Assembly: GCA_038324085.1 (NCBI GenBank)
Contig: JBBQHP010000013.1
Coordinates: 1-64,000, forward strand
Source of the DNA: Ga0077523 sp038324085
GTDB lineage: Bacteria; Pseudomonadota; Gammaproteobacteria; Burkholderiales; Ga0077523
Length of the DNA: 64,000 bases
Reading direction: 5' to 3'
The notes beneath the pieces are model-generated. The model was not told the DNA's origin, ran no database searches, and worked only from the letters and a program-made list of their open reading frames with translations. The translations under genes were made by a program, and so were the position numbers. The first letter of the stretch is position 1. Each line of letters opens with the position of its first letter. Of the stretch, positions 8,079-16,512 are shown piece by piece.

Positions 8079-8843
8079 TCAGCCGGCGACGCCTCCGCCG
8101 TCCACGACGAGCGTGTGGCCGTTGACGTAGTCGGAAGCGGCGCTCGCGAGAAACAATCCGGCGCCACCGAGTTCACCCGGTATGCCGGCTCGCCGCAAAG
8201 GATTGTGCGTCTGCAACGCCTGCGTGACGCGGGGAATGACTTTCTCCGTGAGCTTCGTCGGAAAGAATCCCGGGGCCAGTGCATTGACGCGAATACCATG
8301 CGGGCCCCATTTCACTGCAAGGTCGCGAGTGAGACCCAGCACCGCCGCCTTGCTCCCCGTATAGCCGACCGCGTCGAGGATCTCCGCCGGTTCGCCTTTC
8401 AGACCTGCCACCGAGGCCACGTTGATGATCTTGCCGTAGCCCTTTTCGATCATCCCCGGCGCGCACGCCTTGCACGCGTAGAAGGTGCCATAGAAGTTGA
8501 CCGCGGTCACATGCTGGAGTTTTTCAGCAGGCATGCTCACGGCGGGCGCAGCCCAGGAGATTCCGGCGCCGTTCACCAGGATGTCGATTCCACCCAGTTT
8601 CGTCTGCGTCTCTTGCACGCCGGCAGCGACGTCCGCTTCGATGCTCACGTCGCCAACGATGCAAAGCGCGTCCGGAAGCGACTGCAGCGCCTCCTCGAAG
8701 TACTTGGGGCGGCGCGCCATCAGCGCGACCTTCGCGCCGGCTTCGGCCAGTGCTTCAGCGATCTCGAGTCCAAGACCGCGCGATCCCCCCGTGACGAACG
8801 CCACCTTGCCATCGAGTCGGAACAGGTCAAAGTATCGGGTCAT
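8079..8843 (-). CDS. SDR family oxidoreductase
   Basis: A 254-residue classical short-chain dehydrogenase with the cofactor motif TGGSRGLG near residues 18-25, the NGAG strand and the catalytic Tyr-x-x-x-Lys in YTGSK. It ends with the usual NGHTLVVDGG segment. The sequence is of the gluconate-5-dehydrogenase/3-oxoacyl-ACP reductase-like group, which does not fix the substrate. It is the first gene of the minus-strand set that continues into the stress protein and the MBL hydrolase. Confidence 0.8.
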   Translation of the reverse strand: MTRYFDLFRLDGKVAFVTGGSRGLGLEIAEALAEAGAKVALMARRPKYFEEALQSLPDALCIVGDVSIEADVAAGVQETQTKLGGIDILVNGAGISWAAPAVSMPAEKLQHVTAVNFYGTFYACKACAPGMIEKGYGKIINVASVAGLKGEPAEILDAVGYTGSKAAVLGLTRDLAVKWGPHGIRVNALAPGFFPTKLTEKVIPRVTQALQTHNPLRRAGIPGELGGAGLFLASAASDYVNGHTLVVDGGGVAG

Positions 8844-8907
8844 CGGGTCGATCCTCGATCAGGTGCCACCATGTGACAGCAGGCCTTGGAGACTGGGCGC
8901 ACCGGCG

Positions 8908-9957
8908 TCATACCGTCGCCACGGGCGTTGTGGGCGAGCCGACCGCCCCGGGCAGTCGCAGAGGCGGCGCAGTCAGCATGAACCGGGTGCGACGATGCGC
9001 GCGCAGCCATTCTGCAAGATCCTTGAGCCACCAGAGCTCACCCAGCGGTACGCCGAGCTTGAACAGACAATGCTGATGCAGGGGGAGGTGCGCGCCGGCT
9101 CCCGGCACATCCCGCGGCGGATAGAACTCGACAGCGTAGTTGTCGGCGCAGATGGCGGCGACACCGCTGTCGCTGATCCACTGCAGCAGCTTGTCGTCGC
9201 GGCCATCGAGGCCCATGGAAACGGCATCGAGCCGCTTCATGTCGGGCTCCCGGTTCATCTGCAGAATGAGATCGGTGAAGCCGGTACGCATCACCAGCAG
9301 ATCACCGGACGTGATCTCGATCTGGTCGGCATCGATCACGCGCTGCACGTCGTCGTACGACAGCGCGCGGCGGGTGGCGCCGAAGTGCGCATGGAAATCC
9401 AGCATCACGCCGCGGCCCTGGATGGGCTTCTCGGCAAAGTTCGAGATCGACAGCTTGAGCGCACCAAGGTGTGCTCCGCACGCTTCCTCGCTGTCGTCGT
9501 GATGGATCACCGGTCCGACGATATGCTCGTGAGCGCGCCAGCCGTTGTAGTAGACCATTTCCGGCTTGCCGTCGCCATCGGCGTCGAACCACGCGCCCAC
9601 GTGGGCCAGCGAATCCCATTGCGTGGAGTACTGCAATGTCAGCAGCACCTGGTCGTCGCACACCACGTCGGTACTGTGACCGTCTTCCTTGCGCAAGGGA
9701 AAGTTCATGTTCGGTTTGCCCATGCGCGACGTCGGCGCCAGTTCGGGCGGGCCGCGACGCGGGTTCAATGTGCGCCCCCCCGGGAAATCGAGCGGGATCG
9801 ACAGGCAGAAACTGAGACCCTCGATGATCTCGGCCGCACCCTCGCGCACTTTGTCAGTCGTGAGCAGATTGATCCGTCCGAGTTCGTCATCGGGGCCGAA
9901 GTCGCCCCACGTCGAGCCGGGCGGTCGTTGCCGCCAGCGCTTGTTATCCACGATCAT
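8908..9957 (-). CDS. cyclase family protein (kynurenine-formamidase-like fold)
   Basis: A 349-residue metal-dependent hydrolase of the cyclase family. The family signature is seen as QWDSLAHVGAWFDADG, where the HxGTHxDxPxH motif is replaced by a shorter variant, and as SGDLLVMRTGFTDL and AGAHLPLHQHCLFKLGVPLGELWWL. Members hydrolyse amides or lactones, but this subgroup has no established substrate. It stands alone on the minus strand. A second member of the same family, with a signal peptide, is at 60976-62043. Confidence 0.75.
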   Translation of the reverse strand: MIVDNKRWRQRPPGSTWGDFGPDDELGRINLLTTDKVREGAAEIIEGLSFCLSIPLDFPGGRTLNPRRGPPELAPTSRMGKPNMNFPLRKEDGHSTDVVCDDQVLLTLQYSTQWDSLAHVGAWFDADGDGKPEMVYYNGWRAHEHIVGPVIHHDDSEEACGAHLGALKLSISNFAEKPIQGRGVMLDFHAHFGATRRALSYDDVQRVIDADQIEITSGDLLVMRTGFTDLILQMNREPDMKRLDAVSMGLDGRDDKLLQWISDSGVAAICADNYAVEFYPPRDVPGAGAHLPLHQHCLFKLGVPLGELWWLKDLAEWLRAHRRTRFMLTAPPLRLPGAVGSPTTPVATV

Positions 9958-10042
9958 CCCCTCCGAACACGCAGTGCCGCGATTCTAGCCCCTCGACATG
10001 GACCATACAGCGTCGCGTTCTCAGTTCCGCGCACGAACTCCT

Positions 10043-11029
10043 TCAACGGGCGCGTGCAATTGCACGGCTGGCCGCGGCGTCGAATGTTGCGGTCCAGCGA
10101 TCCAGCGCGGCCGAATGCTCGCCTCGAGCGCGGCACTTGCGCAGCAACACCCGCACGTACATGCGCTCCGGACGACCGAGCGACCCGGCCGCGATCGACA
10201 ATGCTTCCGGTGGCGCACCCTGCGACAGCAGATCGAGGACGATACCCCGCAGGCGCGCGCTGCCCGGCACCGCGAACCGCGTCGACCAGTGCTCCGATTT
10301 CATCGACGTGTCGTGAGGATCCGTCGAGGTGGCGCCGTCGATCCCCGGCGAGGTCGCGGGAAACAGGGTCACGCACGACAACCAGTCGCGAGGAATCGGC
10401 GCGTTCGCGGAATGCGTGCGGCCGGTGCGAAGCAATCTCGGCAGCAGGTGGGTGTGCGGCCCCTCCGGGCTTGTCTCGCCAGGCATCGGAATGCCCTGAT
10501 AGACCTCCAGGCGGGCCAGTCGGGAGATGAATACCCGATGTGGCCCGGCATGCACGAGCGCATGGACGAGCCCTGCGTCGGCCATCGCGTCGCGGCCTTC
10601 CGCCCGTTCCAGCAGCAGGCAAAGGTCGCGGTCCGAGCTGCGAATGCAGACGTTCACGTGCGCGATCCCCAGACCGAGATCGAACAGCAGTCCCGCGCGA
10701 TCTTCCGCACGCAATGCGTCCCGGTCCGGACCCAGCGCCGTCACGCCGGTCCGGCGGTCGAGCATGGCCTGATCCGCTGGCAGGCACACCTCCACGGCCT
10801 GACGCCATCCCGACGGACCTTCCGTCGGCAGCTCGTACGAGACGACGCGGGCATCCGGGTTCTCGTCCAGGCACAGGCCGCCGCGCGGCGTCACAATGCG
10901 GTCGAGCCCCTGATCGGCCACCTCGCCGGAATCGCGCGTGAATTCAGCGATTGCGCCAAGCGCCCCCACCGCCCAGGCGGTAGACGGATTTGCGAGCTCG
11001 GAACGAATGACGGAGATCGGCTCCTGCAT
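10043..11029 (-). CDS. DUF6925-type protein of unknown function
   Basis: A 328-residue cytoplasmic protein without signal peptide or membrane segment. Recognisable stretches are the N-terminal NPSTAWAVGALGAIAEF and the middle DLGLGIAHVNVCIRSSD. ATG 11029 is chosen; an in-frame upstream ATG would add 23 low-complexity residues. It is divergent from the glutaryl-CoA dehydrogenase gene (185 nt between starts). The domain assignment is from memory of the family and no function is known. Confidence 0.5.
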   Translation of the reverse strand: MQEPISVIRSELANPSTAWAVGALGAIAEFTRDSGEVADQGLDRIVTPRGGLCLDENPDARVVSYELPTEGPSGWRQAVEVCLPADQAMLDRRTGVTALGPDRDALRAEDRAGLLFDLGLGIAHVNVCIRSSDRDLCLLLERAEGRDAMADAGLVHALVHAGPHRVFISRLARLEVYQGIPMPGETSPEGPHTHLLPRLLRTGRTHSANAPIPRDWLSCVTLFPATSPGIDGATSTDPHDTSMKSEHWSTRFAVPGSARLRGIVLDLLSQGAPPEALSIAAGSLGRPERMYVRVLLRKCRARGEHSAALDRWTATFDAAASRAIARAR

Positions 11030-11180
11030 CGGTGGCCTCGGTAGCACACGGCGGGACGATGACGTTCGACGACACCACCGGTCGATCGGTCGCATCATCC
11101 GATGTCACGAGGGTCGCGCGCAAGCCGGACCGAGGCGCCAGGGGCGACGAGCGAAAGCAGATGGGCGAAGCGCGCCCGTC

Positions 11181-11186
11181 TATACT
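11181..11186 (+). promoter_or_regulatory. probable -10 element for gcdH
   Basis: TATACT lies 29 nt before the gcdH start in the divergent intergenic stretch. No good -35 hexamer is found 17 nt upstream, so an activator may be needed. Confidence 0.35.
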
Positions 11187-11214
11187 CCGGTTTTTGCCAG
11201 AACCTGGAGCCGCC

Positions 11215-12405
<1,191 letters not shown>

Positions 12406-12410
12406 GCGTC

Positions 12411-13631
12411 GTGGGGGCGCTGAGCCACCTCAAGGTTCTCGATCTCTCGCGCGTACTCGCCGGCCCGTGGTGCGGGCAGACGCTGGCCGATCTGGGCGCC
12501 GAAGTGATCAAGGTCGAGCGTCCCGGCGCGGGCGACGACACGCGCACCTGGGGACCGCCCTGGATGACGGACGAAACCGGCGCGAATACTCGCGAAGCCG
12601 CGTATTTCATGTGCGCGAACCGGGGCAAGAAGTCGCTGACCCTGGACATCTCGAAGCCCGAGGGACAGGACATCGTCCGGCAACTCGCGACCCGGTCCGA
12701 CATCCTCCTCGAGAACTACAAGGTCGGTGGTCTCGCGCAGTACGGCCTCGACTACCACAGCATCTTCCGCATGAATCCGCGGATCATCTATTGCTCCATC
12801 ACGGGATTCGGCCAGACCGGACCTTACTCGCCCCGTGCGGGCTATGACTTCATCATCCAGGGGCTGGGCGGATTGATGAGCATCACCGGAGAGCGCGACG
12901 ATCTGCCCGGTGGCGGACCACAGAAGGTCGGCGTGGCAGTGGCAGACCTGATGACCGGCATGTATTCGACGGTGGCCGTGCTGGCTGCGCTCGCCGAACG
13001 GGAGCGCAGCGGCCTGGGCCAGCACATCGACATGGCACTGCTCGATACGCAGGTCGCGATGACGGCCAACATGGCGATGAATTTTCTCGCTTCGGGCGAC
13101 CCGCCCGTCCGCGCGGGCAATGCCCATCCGAACATCGTTCCGTACCAGACGTTCGCAACGTCCGATGGCCACATCATCGTAGCCGTCGGCAACGACGGCC
13201 AGTTCACCAAGTTCTGCGAAGCTGCAGGCGCGCCCGAACTCGCGCAGGATGATCGTTTCTCGACGAATCCCGCGCGCGTCAGGCACCGGGAAGTCCTGGT
13301 GCCTCTGCTCGCCGCGCTCGTCGCGACCAGGCCCATGCACTATTGGAGCGAAGCGCTAGAGGCCGTGGGCGTTCCGTGCGGACCGATCAACGATCTCGCA
13401 GGCGTGTTCGAGGATCCTCAGGTACAGCATCGCGGCATGCGGATCGAACTGCCCCACCCGAGCGCGCAGACAGTTCCGTTGGTAGCGAGTCCCATCAAGT
13501 TCTCGCGTACGCCCGTCGAATACCGATCTGCCCCGCCAATGCTGGGTGAGCACACCGACGAGGTCCTCGGGAACACGCTGGGCTTGAGCGCCGAACGGAT
13601 CGCAACGCTGCGCGCCGCCCGCGTCGTCTGA
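12411..13631 (+). CDS. CaiB/BaiF (class III) CoA-transferase, probably glutarate CoA-transferase
   Basis: A 406-residue class III CoA-transferase. Family marks are LDLSRVLAGPWCGQTLADLGAEVIKVE near the start, the catalytic Asp in VGVAVADLMTGM and the ENYKVGGL segment. The gene starts with GTG only 5 nt after gcdH. This suggests the mammalian SUGCT-like role of moving CoA from succinyl-CoA to glutarate to feed GcdH. The donor and acceptor are inferred from this pairing. Confidence 0.85.
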   Translation: MGALSHLKVLDLSRVLAGPWCGQTLADLGAEVIKVERPGAGDDTRTWGPPWMTDETGANTREAAYFMCANRGKKSLTLDISKPEGQDIVRQLATRSDILLENYKVGGLAQYGLDYHSIFRMNPRIIYCSITGFGQTGPYSPRAGYDFIIQGLGGLMSITGERDDLPGGGPQKVGVAVADLMTGMYSTVAVLAALAERERSGLGQHIDMALLDTQVAMTANMAMNFLASGDPPVRAGNAHPNIVPYQTFATSDGHIIVAVGNDGQFTKFCEAAGAPELAQDDRFSTNPARVRHREVLVPLLAALVATRPMHYWSEALEAVGVPCGPINDLAGVFEDPQVQHRGMRIELPHPSAQTVPLVASPIKFSRTPVEYRSAPPMLGEHTDEVLGNTLGLSAERIATLRAARVV

Positions 13632-13643
13632 CGCGGAGCCGTC

Positions 13644-14309
13644 ATGGCGGAACGGCAGACAGGGCGCACGCGCGCATGGATCCTGGTTCCCTACGTCCTG
13701 TGGTGTGCGCTTGGCTACAGTTTCCTGCTCGCCACCGATCTGCGCTATCTATGGCACGTGCCGCTGCACTCGCTGGCGGTGTTGCTGTACTGGAAACCGC
13801 AGCTGGTCCTGCCCCGCAAGGGCAAGGTCACACCCACGCATTTCGTGATCGTGGGTATCGTGTACAGCGCCTTCGTCGCCGAACCGCTGGCGGTACTCGG
13901 TCGCGGCGACATCCAGCCGAATCTGGTGTTGAACAGCGTGTTCTGGATCGGCAGTTATGCCGGAGTGTTCGTCGCCTGGCTGTGGTTGCTGCCACGATAT
14001 CGGTGGGGTTCCATGACGGTATTCGTGCTGTGCGGACTGCTTGCCTTGTTCGATCACAGTCTTGCGCTGTGGCGCATGCTGCTGAATCTGGACATCGTAG
14101 GATTCCTTCTCTTTGCGCCCGTACTGCATGCCGTCTACTCTTCCCTCACGGCGCCGATCATGGTGGCGTACCGGACGGGCTTGCAGCGCGCGGCCAGGGC
14201 GCCGGGAGTCGCCGGGATCGCGTGGGCCACGCTGCTTCCGGGAGTGCTGTTCCGGATCGGGAGCCTGTGGATTCTGCTGGCGGGCCAGGTATTGCACCTG
14301 GCCCGCTGA
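13644..14309 (+). CDS. integral membrane protein of unknown function
   Basis: A 221-residue inner-membrane protein with about six hydrophobic segments and no recognised domain. Charged loops lie between residues 50-65 (PQLVLPRKGKVTP) and 170-185. It starts 12 nt after the CoA-transferase stop and is probably cotranscribed with the glutaryl-CoA genes; a transport or membrane-anchoring role is possible but unsupported. A pair of palindromic repeats follows its stop. Confidence 0.6.
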   Translation: MAERQTGRTRAWILVPYVLWCALGYSFLLATDLRYLWHVPLHSLAVLLYWKPQLVLPRKGKVTPTHFVIVGIVYSAFVAEPLAVLGRGDIQPNLVLNSVFWIGSYAGVFVAWLWLLPRYRWGSMTVFVLCGLLALFDHSLALWRMLLNLDIVGFLLFAPVLHAVYSSLTAPIMVAYRTGLQRAARAPGVAGIAWATLLPGVLFRIGSLWILLAGQVLHLAR

Positions 14310-14366
14310 ACCGGCGCCGTTCCAGCGATCTTGCGACACTTCGTCACGGTCGGCAGAATCAGCACC

Positions 14367-14501
14367 CGCCTGTGCACCCCGGCTTCGCCAGCCGCTGGCG
14401 ACCCGTGGGTACACGCACCGAACCACTCGCCCGATCGATCACTGACCGCCTGTGCGCCCCGGCTTCGCCGGCCGCTGGCGACCCGTTGCTACACGCACCG
14501 A
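14367..14501. repeat. tandem pair of 55-nt palindrome-bearing repeats
   Basis: Two copies, 14367-14421 and 14447-14501, differ at about four positions and are spaced by 80 nt. Each contains the hairpin TCGCC(A/G)GCCGCTGGCGA. The unit resembles REP-like intergenic elements. The right copy contains the last codons and stop of the SDR gene at 14489-15247. Both convergent transcripts (membrane protein and SDR) end here, so the hairpins may act as terminators or RNA stabilisers. Confidence 0.7.
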
Positions 14502-15247
14502 CCCCCATCCACCTCGATGCAGGTGCCGGTGATGAATTCGGCTTCGTCGGACGCGAGCCAGAGCGCGGCATTGGCGATATCGAGCGGTTGCGAAAGCCGA
14601 CCCAGCGGAATCGTGGCCACGAACTTCGCACGGATCTCCGGTGTGTCCTGGCCGCCCATGAACTCGGACAGCAATGCAGTTTCACCGGCGACGGGATTGA
14701 TGACGCAGACCCTGATCTTGTCAGGCCCCAGTTCGACGGCCATGGAGCGGCTCGTCATGATCGCAGCGCCTTTGGACCCGTTGTACCAGGTCAGGCCCGG
14801 CCGCGGACGCACGCCGGCAGTCGAGCAGATATTGATGAAAACGCCGCCACCTTTCTCCCGGAAATGCGGCACGCAGTGATGGGCACTGTGGAACAGGCTC
14901 TTCACGTTGACCGCATAGACACGATCGAATATCTCTTCCGATACGTTCAACATCGGCTGGTTGCGATGGGTGGTGCCGGCATTGTTCACGACCACGTGGA
15001 AGTCACCGAACGCTTCCTTGGTCCCCTGGACGAGTCCACGCCAGTCGGCGTCCTTGGAGACGTCCGCATGGACGAATCGCGCCTTGCCCCCGGCGGATTC
15101 AATCTCGCTCGCGACGCGCTTGCCGCCGTCGTCATTGATATCGGCCACGATGACCGCGCAACCCTCTTCGGCAAAGCGTTTCGCGATGCCTTCGCCGAAG
15201 CCCGAACCGGCGCCGGTCACGATCGCTATCTTGTCTTTGAGTCTCAT
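14489..15247 (-). CDS. SDR family oxidoreductase
   Basis: A 252-residue classical SDR with TGAGSGFGEGIA cofactor motif (residues 11-22), VVNNAGTTH and the catalytic YNGSK. The C-terminal ITGTCIEVDGGRCV is typical of 3-oxoacyl-ACP reductase/glucose-dehydrogenase-like members. The last three codons and the stop fall inside the right copy of a palindromic repeat. A GGAGGAG ribosome site precedes the ATG. An intrinsic terminator of the upstream XdhC-like gene lies 30 nt before the start, so it has its own transcript. Substrate unknown. Confidence 0.8.
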   Translation of the reverse strand: MRLKDKIAIVTGAGSGFGEGIAKRFAEEGCAVIVADINDDGGKRVASEIESAGGKARFVHADVSKDADWRGLVQGTKEAFGDFHVVVNNAGTTHRNQPMLNVSEEIFDRVYAVNVKSLFHSAHHCVPHFREKGGGVFINICSTAGVRPRPGLTWYNGSKGAAIMTSRSMAVELGPDKIRVCVINPVAGETALLSEFMGGQDTPEIRAKFVATIPLGRLSQPLDIANAALWLASDEAEFITGTCIEVDGGRCV

Positions 15248-15277
15248 TCTTCTCCTCCTCCAATGGCTTTCGAATCA

Positions 15278-15307
15278 GAAAAAACTACGGGAGCCGATTG
15301 GCTCCCG
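15278..15307 (-). terminator. intrinsic terminator of the xdhC-like gene
   Basis: On the minus strand CGGGAGCC-AATC-GGCTCCCG forms a perfect 8-bp stem (15288-15307), followed by TAG and a run of six to seven T (15278-15285). It lies 25 nt after the stop of the XdhC-like gene. Confidence 0.85.
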
Positions 15308-15332
15308 CATGGTGGTGCCGGCCACGCGCGCG

Positions 15333-16334
15333 TCAACTGCAAACAGTCTGCGTCGCGGTCTTGTCGAGGCTCTTGATGCCCACGCTCTCCAGGGCAATGC
15401 CATGGCGCACGGCCGTGAGTTCCGCGAGGATGGCCACCGCGATCTCGGGCGGCGTCTTGCTGCCGATGCGCAGACCGACCGGGCCGTGGAGGCGATCGAG
15501 CTCAGCCTGCGTCAGGTCGAACTGGGCCAGACGCTCCCTGCGCTTCTCGGTGTTCAAGCGCGATCCCAATGCGCCGACGTAGAACGCGGGCGACTTGAGT
15601 GCTTCCATCAGCGCGAGATCGTCCAGTTTGGGATCGTGCGTGACTGCGACGACCGCACTGTGACTGTCCAGATTCAATTCGACGACGGCATCGTCCGGCA
15701 TGTCGCGCAGCAAGGCCGCGCCGGGGACATCCCACGTCACCGCGTATTCTTCCCTGGGGTCGCATACGATCACTTCGTAGTCGAGGGCCTGTGCCATCTG
15801 CGCCACGTACTTGGACAGCTGGCCGGCCCCGATCACGAGCAACCGCCACCTGGGCCCGTGTATCGTCGTCAGCCGGGTGCCGTCGAAGGCCAGCAGATCC
15901 TGCCGCGACCCTGAAGAGAGCGTCGCGACGCCCGTGTTCATGTCGAGCGTCCTCGCCACCAGCTCGTGCCGCTCGATACTGAGCAGGACGCTGTCGATCG
16001 TGGCCAGGTCCTGGACCGGTTCCAGCACCAGTTGCAGCCGTCCTCCACAAGGCAGGCCGAAACGCTGCGCGTCTTCCTTGCTGATACCGTAGATCGTGAC
16101 CTCGGGCTTGTCTGCCGCGAGCGACGAGGAGCGAACCTTGTCGATCAGATCATCTTCCACGCAACCGCCCGACACTGATCCCGCCACCAACCCATCGTCG
16201 CGTACCGCGAGCATTGCACCTACCGGGCGGGGCGACGAGCCCCACGTTTCCGTCACGGTGGCCAACACGACCCGATGGCCTTCCCTGAGCCAGCCGGCAG
16301 TGCTTTTCAGTACCTGAAGATCGACGCTGTCCAT
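15333..16334 (-). CDS. XdhC/CoxI family molybdenum-hydroxylase maturation protein
   Basis: A 333-residue cytoplasmic protein. The N-terminal XdhC/CoxI domain shows ATVTETWGSSPRPVGAMLAV and the conserved GSVSGGCVE and CGGRL cysteines. The C-terminal Rossmann domain shows VIGAGQLSKYVA and ends with the GLRIGSKTPPEIAVAILAEL motif. XdhC proteins bind and sulfurate Mo cofactor for xanthine-dehydrogenase-type enzymes. The molybdenum hydroxylase genes lie just upstream on the same strand, but an intrinsic terminator separates them. ATG 16334 is preferred over an in-frame upstream start with a basic low-complexity leader. Confidence 0.85.
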   Translation of the reverse strand: MDSVDLQVLKSTAGWLREGHRVVLATVTETWGSSPRPVGAMLAVRDDGLVAGSVSGGCVEDDLIDKVRSSSLAADKPEVTIYGISKEDAQRFGLPCGGRLQLVLEPVQDLATIDSVLLSIERHELVARTLDMNTGVATLSSGSRQDLLAFDGTRLTTIHGPRWRLLVIGAGQLSKYVAQMAQALDYEVIVCDPREEYAVTWDVPGAALLRDMPDDAVVELNLDSHSAVVAVTHDPKLDDLALMEALKSPAFYVGALGSRLNTEKRRERLAQFDLTQAELDRLHGPVGLRIGSKTPPEIAVAILAELTAVRHGIALESVGIKSLDKTATQTVCS

Positions 16335-16421
16335 GGATTTCCGTTTGATTGGCCACGGAAGCCGACGACGGCGCTCGAATGAGCACGTCTGGCAAGTGCG
16401 AGGCGAACCATAAGGATGCCT

Positions 16422-16477
16422 CAAAAAGAACTTGGCCTCAACGCCCAGGCCGGAGAGGCTTGGGGGTCGAGGCCAAG
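16422..16477 (-). terminator. strong intrinsic terminator of the molybdenum hydroxylase operon
   Basis: CTTGGCCTC (16431-16439) pairs with GAGGCCAAG (16469-16477), and inner arms CCCAGGC/GCTTGGG extend the hairpin. On the minus strand it is followed by TTCTTTTTG (16422-16430). A further GC hairpin, CCGCGCG/CGCGCGG at 16487-16505, lies between it and the stop codon. Confidence 0.8.
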
Positions 16478-16512
16478 GTTACTGCGCCGCGCGGACTACG
16501 CGCGGGCTAAGC

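Noticed and set aside
8497..10530. Plus-strand open frame of 677 codons
   Set aside because: Runs across the antisense of two unrelated genes (SDR and cyclase) and changes composition with them, so it is not a real fusion.
14310..14488. CRISPR array
   Set aside because: Only two units at 80-nt spacing, with internal palindromes and overlap with a gene end, which is not CRISPR-like.
13676..15376. Plus-strand open frame of 566 codons through the repeat region
   Set aside because: Overlaps the membrane protein in another frame and the antisense of the SDR; no domain recognised.
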